A stretch of DNA of 29,409 bases from Oscillospiraceae bacterium (GCA_020024615.1 JAHHTP010000023.1:1-29409); one strand, 5' to 3'. Shown: positions 1 to 8,111, counted from the first letter of the stretch. Numbers and translations are program-made. Notes: a model not told the origin generated them from the sequence alone.

Positions 1-212
1 CGGCGGGACGGGAGCTTTTATATACCTCTGCTTCCTTCTCCGGTCAGGCGGATTTTGCCTTGTGAGCAAATCCCAATTTCGTCCATGTCCGTACAAAATC
101 TGCCTGCCCTACTGCCCCGAAAAGTGTCTGCCAATCGCTATCTGCCTTATGTTGCAGATACCGCAGCCAGCCCCTTTCCAGCGTCAGCCGGAAGCAAAGG
201 TATAACACACTA

Positions 213-229
213 GACTTTCCCTGAAAGTC
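213..229. repeat. short perfect hairpin beside the tandem repeats
   Basis: GACTTTC at 213-219 pairs perfectly with GAAAGTC at 223-229 around a 3-base loop. It lies just outside the tandem repeat block that starts at 234 and has no T-tract, so it is not an obvious terminator. Its role is unknown. I describe it because it is part of the only recognisable structure in the gene-free first 457 bases. Confidence 0.5.
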
Positions 230-233
230 GTGT

Positions 234-375
234 GCCAAGGACGGGCGCTGCCCTCCTTTGGAAACCTCCCGCCAAGGGGAACGCTGTTTCCCTCTGGACA
301 CCCCTTGCCAACAGGGATGCTGCCCGCCCCTATTGGAAACCCAGAGCAAAGGATTGCATCCTCTGGACACTGCTT
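234..375. repeat. four imperfect tandem repeats (31-38 bp)
   Basis: Four diverged units run head to tail: 234-270, 271-306, 307-344 and 345-375. Each begins GC(C/A)AA, contains a small purine-run/pyrimidine-run palindrome around GCTG or TTGC, and continues into TTGGAAACC or CTGGACACC near its end. The palindromes mean each unit could fold into a mini-hairpin as RNA or single-stranded DNA. Open frames crossing the block on both strands look like artefacts: they are rich in Arg, Gly, Pro and Trp and have no family resemblance I know. From memory, arrays of this style recur between genes in clostridial genomes, but I cannot verify that here. The rest of 1-457 shows no gene or terminator that I can support. 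Confidence 0.65.
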
Positions 376-457
376 GTTTTCGTCTTGTATAAGATAAAAA
401 TAGCAGTGGCTTCTATATCATTCTATCTACATCATTAAAATCACAGCAGACAGAACA

Positions 458-1570
458 TTAGATTATACAATTGTTGGTTACTCGAAAATCGTCACACATA
501 ATTTTGCATAAATCATCTTTTGTTGGTGATACAATATCAATAACCCTTCTTGCATGATTCATGACCAAATTATCATAAAGATTTCTTACTAATCTACCAT
601 TTGCGAAATTCTCATCCTTTGATGCGGTCTGTTGCTCGAAATACACATGAATTTTTTCTTTAGCCTTATCATCCAAGACATAATCATTATTTTTGCACAT
701 AGAATACAATATCTCATCCAGTTCGTTTGAACTATAGTCATCGAACTCTATAAAAGTGTTGAAACGAGATTTTAAGCCTGGATTAGATTCAAAAAACTTA
801 TTCATCGGTTCCGTATATCCAGCAACAATCACAACCAGATCATCTCTGTAATCTTCTAAGGCTTTTGTTAATTCCGTCAAGCATTCTCTACCATAAGAAT
901 CGGAATGCTCATTTTCAGTGATGCTATAGGCTTCATCGATGAATAACACTCCACCCTTAGCCTGTTCAATTACTTTTTTAACTTTAAGAGCAGTCTGTCC
1001 TTGATAGCCTGCGATAAGGTCCGTTCTCGAAACCTCAACAAAGTGTCCCTTTGAAAGCAACCCAATACGCTTGTAAATTCTGCCTACAATACGAGCAACT
1101 GTTGTTTTGCCAGTTCCTGGATTTCCAGTAAAAGCAAGATGTAGTGTATTTTTTGTAGAGTGCAGATTATTTTCCCTACGCATTTTCTGAACTTTCTGGT
1201 ACACAATTAAGTCTTGGACTTTGCTTTTTACTTTTTCCAATCCTACAAGTGCATTCAACTCATCCAATAAATCCTGGAGTGTTCTTGTATCCTCGTCCAG
1301 TTCATCAGTTGGCTTACAAATTCCTTGTATGGTCGAATAACCGTAAAACTCAATCAGATTGGAATTAACAACCTGTGCAACCTTTTTCGCTTCCACCTTA
1401 TGTTTCGGATTATCGACTGCATCCGAAATTTTTTTAAGCAACGCAATTGTAGCGGTTTTGCTGTTATCCTCTACAATCACAGCAGCCAGTTTGGTTATTT
1501 CACCACACGCATCCGTAACTGCATCTAACTTAGAAGCATTATTTATCAATGCTTGGCCGTACTTATCCAT
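458..1570 (-). CDS. CbxX/CfxQ (SpoVK-like) AAA+ ATPase
   Basis: This is a AAA+ ATPase of the CbxX/CfxQ family, whose members remodel protein complexes. It is the last gene of the four-gene operon at 458-4981. Numbered from the upstream GTG at 1573, Walker A GNPGTGKT is at residues 150-157, an aromatic pore-loop-like GYQGQT at 189-194, Walker B GGVLFIDEAY at 207-216, the arginine-finger region SNPGLKSR at 263-270 and sensor-2-like NGRLVRN at 325-331. All key ATPase residues look intact. Residues 1-100 form a helical N-terminal region that could bind substrate. The stop codon of the coiled-coil gene overlaps either start. I prefer the ATG at 1570, because AGGTGAT lies at a better distance from it than from the GTG. 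The link to the membrane proteins upstream suggests it acts on them. The target is inferred. Confidence 0.9.
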   Translation of the reverse strand: MDKYGQALINNASKLDAVTDACGEITKLAAVIVEDNSKTATIALLKKISDAVDNPKHKVEAKKVAQVVNSNLIEFYGYSTIQGICKPTDELDEDTRTLQDLLDELNALVGLEKVKSKVQDLIVYQKVQKMRRENNLHSTKNTLHLAFTGNPGTGKTTVARIVGRIYKRIGLLSKGHFVEVSRTDLIAGYQGQTALKVKKVIEQAKGGVLFIDEAYSITENEHSDSYGRECLTELTKALEDYRDDLVVIVAGYTEPMNKFFESNPGLKSRFNTFIEFDDYSSNELDEILYSMCKNNDYVLDDKAKEKIHVYFEQQTASKDENFANGRLVRNLYDNLVMNHARRVIDIVSPTKDDLCKIMCDDFRVTNNCII

Positions 1571-2907
1571 CACATCACCTTTATAAGAAGTAGAACTAAC
1601 TCGATAATTGCAAGTCCCGCCGAACCTCCAGCAATCCAGTATGTGTACTTAATCTTTTTCGTCAATGACTCGATAGCAACATTCGTAGTCTCTGCCGCAT
1701 CTGCAATATTCTTATCTACTTCTTCTTTATTTTGCTGAATCGTAGCAGCAAGAGTTTCATTCTCTTTCTGACGTTCAATAATCTGGTTTGTATGTTCTTC
1801 AACATTTTCCCATATGCCATCAACATCATTCAAATGAGTAATGCCATCTAATTCACCTTTATATTCTTTCAGGCTATGGATGTCCTGAGTATTTGAATCA
1901 ATGCTTTCACGCATTTTCTCATCGGCACAAGCCAACTCTCTTAGACTTTCTGTGTGAGATTTTTCTTCCTGCTCCACTTGATTGATACGAGTTTGATGGT
2001 CTTCGGTCTGTTTCCAAATCTTATCAACTTCCATCAAATAATTAAGTGTAGATAGCTTTTTCATAAAATCAAGCAGACTGTTTATGTCTTCTTGATTTTG
2101 TGCCATACCCTTTTTGATAGTTTCTATTCCACCACCAAGGTCTCGAATTGAATCGTGGGCAACAGAAAGTGACTCATACATCTCGTCAATATCTTTTAAA
2201 TGAGTAACTTGCTCCATTGCGGTAGTGAAAGCAATAATAGACTCCAGTTTATCAACCATTCCATTTACTTGCTGCGATAAACTTTCAATTTTCTTTTCCG
2301 TTGCGGTTAAAGTAATTTTTACTGAATCTGATTTTTTTACACTTTCTTTGCTTCTTTCTGTCGCACTGTCTATGGCTTTTGAGAGATTGTTTATCTCTTT
2401 ATACCATTTTTGGCAATCGCTCCATATCTTATCAATATCCCCAAGATGGGTATATCCGTCCAGTTTTTGTTTGAATTTTTTCAATTCTTCAAGAGTTTTT
2501 CTTTGATTCTCGACAATCTTCTTAATTTGCTCTTGGGTCTTTTGAATTCCTTCACTTGTCTCCTCAGTGGCCTTAATTGAAACCAGAATAGCTTGAATGT
2601 AATCTTTATCCAAAGCCTCCAAAGCACTATATACCTGTCCAAATTCCTTAATCAACTTGATTTGGGTATTGTTGATGCTATGTAAATGTGTTTGAATTTG
2701 AGAGGTTAACTCATTCAGTTCTTCACCTGTAACTTTATGATTTAATCCAATACCACGACCCAAAAGCCAATCTCCCAAAAACTCACCAACACCTTTGGAG
2801 TCATCGACCCTCTTCAAATCCAAGTCTGTTGTGCTTTGTTCTGAGAACTTTTTTATTTCCTTTTTGGCTTTTTCAAAATCATGATACTGTATAACTAACT
2901 CGCCCAT
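1570..2907 (-). CDS. tail-anchored coiled-coil protein with four internal repeats
   Basis: This 445-residue protein is unrecognised. It is almost wholly helical with long heptad-like stretches, and ends in one hydrophobic segment (about 422-443), so it is probably tail-anchored with the bulk in the cytoplasm. A motif of the form THL-x-DID-x-IW, followed by a helix, recurs four times: around residues 152-176, 234-258, 287-311 (degenerate, NYLMEVDKIW) and 356-380. Spacings are about 82, 53 and 69 residues. The gene is third in the operon. Its ATG follows the previous stop by three bases, with GAGG as ribosome-binding site inside the preceding gene. It could be a scaffold or sensor linking the ATPase to the membrane. 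That role is inference only. Confidence 0.8.
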   Translation of the reverse strand: MGELVIQYHDFEKAKKEIKKFSEQSTTDLDLKRVDDSKGVGEFLGDWLLGRGIGLNHKVTGEELNELTSQIQTHLHSINNTQIKLIKEFGQVYSALEALDKDYIQAILVSIKATEETSEGIQKTQEQIKKIVENQRKTLEELKKFKQKLDGYTHLGDIDKIWSDCQKWYKEINNLSKAIDSATERSKESVKKSDSVKITLTATEKKIESLSQQVNGMVDKLESIIAFTTAMEQVTHLKDIDEMYESLSVAHDSIRDLGGGIETIKKGMAQNQEDINSLLDFMKKLSTLNYLMEVDKIWKQTEDHQTRINQVEQEEKSHTESLRELACADEKMRESIDSNTQDIHSLKEYKGELDGITHLNDVDGIWENVEEHTNQIIERQKENETLAATIQQNKEEVDKNIADAAETTNVAIESLTKKIKYTYWIAGGSAGLAIIELVLLLIKVM

Positions 2908-2910
2908 CCT

Positions 2911-3279
2911 TTAGTCCTCACTTATCATTTTATCTAATTCGGCAGAAATCCCATCGATTTCATTATTTGTGTTTTCCGAAACACTAATGTTCGCACGAAT
3001 TGTATCAATTGAATCACTCATGATGGTTGCTGCACTTTCGTGTCTGAAATACATATTTCCGATAGCGGAACTTTTGACCTCTTCATAAATAGGCTCATCT
3101 TGGGTGATAGCGACTTTTGTTAAAGATTCCTTGTCTTCCGGCACACTTTGCCCATCATCATCTTTATAATTGTGTTTTGTCTCACACTCTTTTGTTTTCT
3201 TGTTATTCAACAAATAAAACACAGTAGCCACAGCACCAACAACCAATCCTGTTCCTACGATATAGAACAACTTTTTCAT
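2911..3279 (-). CDS. small single-pass membrane protein with shared C-terminal tail
   Basis: This 122-residue protein has an N-terminal membrane helix (about residues 5-23), a charged stretch, and an acidic helical tail. The tail (about 75-122) matches the end of the neighbouring 565-residue protein. The pattern N-x3-RH-x2-AA-x2-M-x2-S-x3-IR-x-N is held in both, with 10 identities in 23 aligned positions. The start at 3279 is chosen because GGAGG lies nine bases upstream, within the last codons of the preceding gene. A longer open frame to 3384 overlaps that gene by about 100 bases and has no comparable site. The shared tail suggests that both proteins bind a common partner, perhaps the AAA+ ATPase. 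I do not recognise the family. Confidence 0.75.
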   Translation of the reverse strand: MKKLFYIVGTGLVVGAVATVFYLLNNKKTKECETKHNYKDDDGQSVPEDKESLTKVAITQDEPIYEEVKSSAIGNMYFRHESAATIMSDSIDTIRANISVSENTNNEIDGISAELDKMISED

Positions 3280-3283
3280 ATCA

Positions 3284-4981
3284 TCAATCCTCCAGTTCAT
3301 CAAACAATTTATCGATATCATCGAAAGTATCTTCAAGACTTTCGTCTGTAGCACAATTTTCCCTAATGTTTTCAACTGATTCAACCATCATATTAGCAGC
3401 AGCAACATGGCGATCATGGATGTTTTGTGCTGTTTCTGATTTAACATGGTCGAGTTTTGCTTCGCTAACAGCTTGCAACTGATGCTGCGTTCTTAAGACT
3501 TCGTTACCTTTCTTTATCTGAGCATCAATTTTGTCTCGTTTCATGTTTTTTTCGACTTGCTTCTCAATAATATTGATTGCTATTGCACCAATTATACCTG
3601 CAACAACAGCACCAAGGAAAATGCCTAAGATGTTTGCCAAGCTGCCAAGCAGCGGAATCCCAATTGCAAAAATGGGAATTGTCATCAATCCTTTTTCAAT
3701 CACTTCTCCGAGTAGCATTGCACCAATTCCGGTCATACCGGCAATTACGATTTTTCCAACTTCCATCAATAGTCTGCCGATAGGTTTTCCTTTATTTGCA
3801 GGATCCTTAATGTAATTTATTGCATTTTTAAGTGAACTCCATCCTTGTTTAAGCATCATCCAAACCTTTTTTATTGTTCCAAAGATAGGACCAATAATGG
3901 CAGTAGCTACAGTAGAGAATACTGTGTTACCCGCATTAATCAGATGAGTTTTCATCTTACTTATAAACGAATGAATGGCCTCTTTCAGACTACCCAGCAA
4001 AGTATCCAGTGCTTTTTTAGCTGACTTAAACCACTTAACCAACTTTGCAATAATTTCTCTAACCAATTCAGCCAACAATTGCATAAGTACGGCACGAAGA
4101 GCTTTTCCTCCAATACGGAATGCCTCTTCTTTTTGAGATTTTTTGCCTGCCGCAATAGATTTCTGTTCAGCATCTTTTTTCTGTTTTTCATATTCTTCAC
4201 GTGCTTCAGCATCTTTTTGACGCATTTTTGCATCATCTTCTGCACTAATATCGAATATTTCATCAGGTTTCTGTCCATTGGCATTAGGGTTGTCAAGCCA
4301 CTCTGTCATGGACATATCACCTTTGGAACGATTCAGACTTGAATCCATTTCATTAAGATTTGCATCACTATTAGCAAATGCAATCTGCTCATCTTTGGTC
4401 ATATGTGCATTAGCCGCCGGGTCTCGTATAATTTCGGCAGCCGACACGGTATGGTCCATGTCTGTGTGTTTTTCTGCAGAACCGCTCGGACGGCCCTCAT
4501 CAAACGGCTTTCTTGCTCCTTTAACCAAGGTGGCTTCTTCTTTTCCAGATCGTGTTTGATGTGTTACAACATTACCACTTTCGTCTTTCACGAAATTAGA
4601 CTGCCAATCATCATATCTTTGCTGATAATCAATTTCAGTATTATGCGTCGCAATCTTTCCTTCTGCGAAATTTTCCGTAGTTTGAATATGAGCCTCATTC
4701 CTCAAGTCAAGATGAAGTCCTCTATTTTCTTTAATAAAGTCCTCGCCCGCAGTAACAGCCACCTGGTTTAAGAACTGTTCCCACACAACATCCATAATAA
4801 CATTACCTAAGTTATCTGGACTTCCAATTTTTTCTTTTTCTTCAGCAAGAAATTGCATATCTGCAAGTTCTTCTTCCAATTGACTTTGAAGTTTTTCTTC
4901 CAACTCGTCAAAATCAAAGGTTTCTGTCAAATCCTCATTCAACTGTTCTTTTCTATCAAGAATAGCATTTTCCTTTGCCAT
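3284..4981 (-). CDS. membrane protein with HNH-nuclease-like motif
   Basis: First gene of the operon, 565 residues. Residues 1-55 are an acidic helix. Around 174-220 lies a pattern resembling an HNH (beta-beta-alpha-metal) nuclease: DMDH at 174-177, then ANSDANL at 203-209 and LNRSKG at 216-221. A charged linker of Glu, Lys and Gln follows (about 247-288). Residues 294-345 form amphipathic helices. About 355-372, 410-428 and 433-471 are hydrophobic and should span or insert into the membrane. The C-terminus (520-565) carries the tail shared with the 122-residue neighbour. A nuclease joined to membrane segments would suit a toxin or defence effector, but catalysis is not shown. AAAGGA precedes the ATG. 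The operon looks more AT-rich than the rnf genes, which may hint at transfer. Confidence 0.8.
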   Translation of the reverse strand: MAKENAILDRKEQLNEDLTETFDFDELEEKLQSQLEEELADMQFLAEEKEKIGSPDNLGNVIMDVVWEQFLNQVAVTAGEDFIKENRGLHLDLRNEAHIQTTENFAEGKIATHNTEIDYQQRYDDWQSNFVKDESGNVVTHQTRSGKEEATLVKGARKPFDEGRPSGSAEKHTDMDHTVSAAEIIRDPAANAHMTKDEQIAFANSDANLNEMDSSLNRSKGDMSMTEWLDNPNANGQKPDEIFDISAEDDAKMRQKDAEAREEYEKQKKDAEQKSIAAGKKSQKEEAFRIGGKALRAVLMQLLAELVREIIAKLVKWFKSAKKALDTLLGSLKEAIHSFISKMKTHLINAGNTVFSTVATAIIGPIFGTIKKVWMMLKQGWSSLKNAINYIKDPANKGKPIGRLLMEVGKIVIAGMTGIGAMLLGEVIEKGLMTIPIFAIGIPLLGSLANILGIFLGAVVAGIIGAIAINIIEKQVEKNMKRDKIDAQIKKGNEVLRTQHQLQAVSEAKLDHVKSETAQNIHDRHVAAANMMVESVENIRENCATDESLEDTFDDIDKLFDELED

Positions 4982-5079
4982 AATTTAAGCATCCTTTCGA
5001 TATGCCCTGTGATAATAATAAAAGTCTTTCCATCACACAGCTAAATAAAATCGCTCATCTTTTTCATAGTATAAATAGA

Positions 5080-6744
5080 CTATATCATCCGAAAACGCTT
5101 TAAGGCTTCCATAATCGCCGTTTCTTTTTCTGGCGGGCACTGTGGTACTTTGGCATCTTCTTTCTTAGATAAATTATAATTCTGTCCAACCTCAAGACCG
5201 CATTTCCGCTTAATCTGTGAGATATACAGACTTGACACCTTCAACCCGAACTTCTCAAGCACATATGCCTTAATCTGCTCATAGGTTGCACCCTGCTGAA
5301 ACCCAGACATATCCATACCCTCCAAAGAGAACTCCACACGAACCTTCTTGGAGTCGATTTCTCCCTTGGAAAGCAAGATAACCGTCTCCACATGGCCAGT
5401 TCGTGGGAACAAATCAACCGGTGTATACTCTACCAGCTTATATCCTTTTTCACATAAAAACTTACAGTCACGAGCAGCAGTGGACGGATTGCAGGATACC
5501 ATAATAATCCGTTTCGGTTCCATCTGGGTAACCGCCAGGAGTCCTTCCTCATCACAACCCTTTCTCGGTGGGTCAAGCACCACCACATCCGGCAACATTC
5601 CCTGATCCTTCAACTTCTTCGCCATACCAGATGCATCATCACAGATAAACTGCGCCCCCATACCGTTTAATTTAGCATTAAACTTTGCGTCCTCAATTGC
5701 CTGTGGAACAACCTCAACACCGATTAAATGCTTGATATCATATCGTTTTGCCATCGAAAGTCCAATGGTGCCGATACCACAATATAAATCCAACAACAGA
5801 TCATCTGAGTGCAATGCTGCGTACTCCCCTGCCAATGCATATAATCGCTCGGTCTGATCATGATTGACCTGATAAAACGCCATTGGAGAAATTCGCACCT
5901 CAATACCACATAAAATATCCTTAATATAGCCAGTTCCATACAGTGTTTCGCAGCTTTTTCCCATAATGACATTGGTGTTCTTCGGATTACAGCTATATGA
6001 AATACTGACTACCTGCCGAAATCTTTTGGTAATCATCTCACACAGCTTAAAAACTGCTGGACACTGCTTCGGTGTACCAATCAGGCACAGCAGCACTTCT
6101 CCAGTCATTTCGCCTTTTCTTAAATAGATATGACGGATGACACCTTTTTCAGATTTTTCATCATAAGCGGTGATCTGATTTCGTTGCATCCAATCAATTA
6201 CACAATCCGCAATCTCCGAAAATTCTTTCGGTTGAATCATGCATGGTCTATCCGACAGTGGAATGATACGATGCGAACGCTCTGCATAAAATCCGTAAAT
6301 CAATTTATGATTTTTATCATATCCCACCGGAAACTGTGCTTTATTACGATAAGCTTCCTGCTTCTCGGCTCCCAAAATTGGTTTTGCTTTTAGATCAAAT
6401 CCACCCAATCGCTGCATGCAATTCTGCACCATCTCTTGCTTGAATCGACATTCTGCCTCATAACTGATATGACGATAGGTACATCCACCACACTGATATC
6501 CAGCTTGGCAGTCATTCTCCACACGATCGGCAGATGGCGTAACCATCTGATGCACAATACCAAACGCATAGGATTTTAACACCTTAACCAGTTTCACTTC
6601 AATCACATCACCCGGAGCAGTATCTGGAACAAACACCGCAAATCCGCCCTCCAGATGTCCAACACCATTGCCCTCGGAAGTAAAAGAAGTAATGGTCAGC
6701 GGATAAACTTGATTTTTCTGAAATATGGTTCTTTTATCGCTCAT
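5080..6744 (-). CDS. rlmD: RlmD/RumA-type 23S rRNA (uracil-5-)-methyltransferase
   Basis: SAM-dependent tRNA/rRNA m5U methyltransferase of the RumA/TrmA family. An N-terminal TRAM domain (about 9-68) precedes the [4Fe-4S] cysteines C79, C85, C88 and C168. The SAM motif DLYCGIGTIG is at 319-328, DPPRKG at 391-396, and the nucleophile C418 lies in VSCNPS. The protein is 554 residues, about 90 longer than typical RumA. The extra domain (about 465-554) includes FSLEGMDMSG, KVSSLYISQIKRKCG and CPPEKETAIMEAL. I recall this tail in other clostridial homologues, but its role is unknown. The exact rRNA position (U1939 or U747) cannot be told from sequence. The gene follows the UPF0340 gene by 11 bases, with AAGGAGAG upstream of its ATG, so the two are probably cotranscribed. 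Confidence 0.9.
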   Translation of the reverse strand: MSDKRTIFQKNQVYPLTITSFTSEGNGVGHLEGGFAVFVPDTAPGDVIEVKLVKVLKSYAFGIVHQMVTPSADRVENDCQAGYQCGGCTYRHISYEAECRFKQEMVQNCMQRLGGFDLKAKPILGAEKQEAYRNKAQFPVGYDKNHKLIYGFYAERSHRIIPLSDRPCMIQPKEFSEIADCVIDWMQRNQITAYDEKSEKGVIRHIYLRKGEMTGEVLLCLIGTPKQCPAVFKLCEMITKRFRQVVSISYSCNPKNTNVIMGKSCETLYGTGYIKDILCGIEVRISPMAFYQVNHDQTERLYALAGEYAALHSDDLLLDLYCGIGTIGLSMAKRYDIKHLIGVEVVPQAIEDAKFNAKLNGMGAQFICDDASGMAKKLKDQGMLPDVVVLDPPRKGCDEEGLLAVTQMEPKRIIMVSCNPSTAARDCKFLCEKGYKLVEYTPVDLFPRTGHVETVILLSKGEIDSKKVRVEFSLEGMDMSGFQQGATYEQIKAYVLEKFGLKVSSLYISQIKRKCGLEVGQNYNLSKKEDAKVPQCPPEKETAIMEALKRFRMI

Positions 6745-6755
6745 TGCGGCTCTCC

Positions 6756-7304
6756 TTACATTTTGCTCTCATCATAGTGGGCACGAATACCACCGATAAA
6801 TTTCGGTCGAGTTCTCGCACAAGTCAGATGTGCTTCTCCGATTTGATTCATCGACAGTCTGACTGGAACAGCCACTTCCTTCAAATGCATGCCGATTAAA
6901 GTATCACCGATATCCATTCCACATTTTGCGTGGATATGCTCGACAGCAACCGGATTCTTACTCTGCGCATACAATGCGGTGGCAAAGGAACCACCTGCTT
7001 TCGGTTGTGGAATCACATTGACTTCCTCATAACCGTAATGCTCTGCCGCTTGCTGCTCTAAAATCAAAGCTCGATTCAGATGTTCACAACACTGCGCTGC
7101 AACAAATGCACCATACGATTTCACTGCTTCTAAAATTCCTTCACAAATGGCCGATGCAACTTCTGGAACCGAATGAGTCCCAATTTTATCGCCTAATACT
7201 TCGCTCGTTGAACAGCCAATGACCATAATATCTCCTGGTTTTAATCCGGAAATTTCTGCTAATTCTTTTGCTGCCTGGTATGCCGCTTCTTTGTATTCTT
7301 TCAT
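6756..7304 (-). CDS. UPF0340 / TIGR01440 family protein (YwlG-like)
   Basis: This 182-residue protein is of the conserved UPF0340 family (B. subtilis YwlG), whose biochemical role is not established to my knowledge. Family features visible are PGDIMVIGCSTSEVLG near the N-terminus, the QCCEHLNRAL segment, a central PQPKAGGSFA loop, and the AHLTCARTRPK-x-IGG end. The start is taken at the ATG at 7304, with CAGGG seven bases upstream. An in-frame TTG at 7322 would add six residues but has a poorer site. It is the first gene of a two-gene unit with the rRNA methyltransferase, read from the promoter at 7344-7372. Confidence 0.88.
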   Translation of the reverse strand: MKEYKEAAYQAAKELAEISGLKPGDIMVIGCSTSEVLGDKIGTHSVPEVASAICEGILEAVKSYGAFVAAQCCEHLNRALILEQQAAEHYGYEEVNVIPQPKAGGSFATALYAQSKNPVAVEHIHAKCGMDIGDTLIGMHLKEVAVPVRLSMNQIGEAHLTCARTRPKFIGGIRAHYDESKM

Positions 7305-7343
7305 CAATATCCCTGCTTTCAAATTCTGCTTTTATGTGATTCT

Positions 7344-7372
7344 ATTATAAACGATAAAACCTTTTTCGTCAA
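7344..7372 (-). promoter_or_regulatory. promoter for UPF0340-rlmD
   Basis: On the minus strand, -35 TTGACG (7367-7372) is separated by 17 bases from a perfect -10 TATAAT (7344-7349). This is a sigma-A type promoter about 40 bases upstream of the UPF0340 start codon. Confidence 0.75.
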
Positions 7373-7434
7373 CTACAAAAGCAATTCCATCTGACTGCTT
7401 TTCGTTATAATATATTATTTTAACAAATTTTTTA

Positions 7435-7463
7435 TTGATTTTATAGGTATTATATGATATAAT
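7435..7463 (+). promoter_or_regulatory. promoter for the cytidylate-kinase-like gene
   Basis: -35 TTGATT (7435-7440), 17-base spacer, -10 TATAAT (7458-7463). The start codon follows at 7502, with AAGGAGG as ribosome-binding site. Confidence 0.7.
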
Positions 7464-7501
7464 AAAATAAAAACCATCCACGCCAAAAAGGAGGTCTTCT
7501 T

Positions 7502-8104
7502 ATGAGCATTCGTGTTGTTACCATCAGTCGTCAATTTGGCAGCGGCGGCAGAACCATTGCCAAAATGGTAGCCGAAAAATTAGGGTTTGACTACTATGAC
7601 AGAGAACTGGTTTCCAAAATTGCAAAGGAAAGCGGTCTTGCAGAAGATTATATTATCGAACAGGGCGAATATGCTACAGTCAGAAACAGTTTTTTATTTG
7701 ATTTGTCCTTGGGTGCGGCTGCCAGCAGCGGCACACGCTCGTTATCTGATCAGCTGTATGTCATTCAGCATAACATCATCAAAGATTTAGCTGAAAAAGG
7801 AAACTGTGTCATTATTGGACGCTGTGCTGATCATATTTTAGCAAAACGAGAGGATGCTCTGCATGTTTTCTGCTATGCAGATATGCAGTTCCGTCAAAAA
7901 CATCTACTGGAAAAATACGGCGAAACCAATGAAAAGCCAGAAAAACGGCTCAAAGAAAAAGATGACAAGCGAAAAGTTTACTATAAACACTATACCGGAG
8001 AGGACTGGGGTATGCCGAAAAACTATAACCTCTGTCTAGATACCGGAAAGATTGGTCTGGAACAATGTGCCGACCTGATTGTACAAATTGTTCAAAACAG
8101 TTAA
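7502..8104 (+). CDS. cytidylate kinase-like family protein
   Basis: This 200-residue P-loop protein belongs to the cytidylate kinase-like family common in clostridia. It starts with a beta strand and the nucleotide-binding loop SRQFGSGGRTIA, followed by LGFDYYDREL, which is typical of CMP-kinase-like proteins. CVIIGRCADHIL in the middle corresponds to the strand and helix around the nucleoside monophosphate site. It is shorter than housekeeping CMP kinase (about 220-230), and members of this side family are not proven to phosphorylate CMP, so the true substrate is open. It is a single-gene unit with its own promoter, a strong AAGGAGG site and a terminator. Confidence 0.88.
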   Translation: MSIRVVTISRQFGSGGRTIAKMVAEKLGFDYYDRELVSKIAKESGLAEDYIIEQGEYATVRNSFLFDLSLGAAASSGTRSLSDQLYVIQHNIIKDLAEKGNCVIIGRCADHILAKREDALHVFCYADMQFRQKHLLEKYGETNEKPEKRLKEKDDKRKVYYKHYTGEDWGMPKNYNLCLDTGKIGLEQCADLIVQIVQNS

Positions 8105-8111
8105 ACAACTT

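Noticed and set aside
44..370. 108-residue open frame on the minus strand across the tandem repeats
   Set aside because: Composition is skewed to Arg, Gly, Trp and Pro, it reads through the repeat block, and no ribosome-binding site or family resemblance supports it.
232..438. 68-residue open frame on the plus strand across the tandem repeats
   Set aside because: Its sequence is explained by the repeat units themselves; no ribosome-binding site.
3280..3384. N-terminal extension of the small membrane protein
   Set aside because: It would overlap the HNH-like gene by about 100 bases; the ATG at 3279 has a good GGAGG and starts directly at the membrane helix.
458..4981. Assignment of the operon to a type VII secretion (EccA) locus
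   Set aside because: The ATPase is of the same broad family as EccA, but no EccC, EccB, EccD or WXG100 genes are present.
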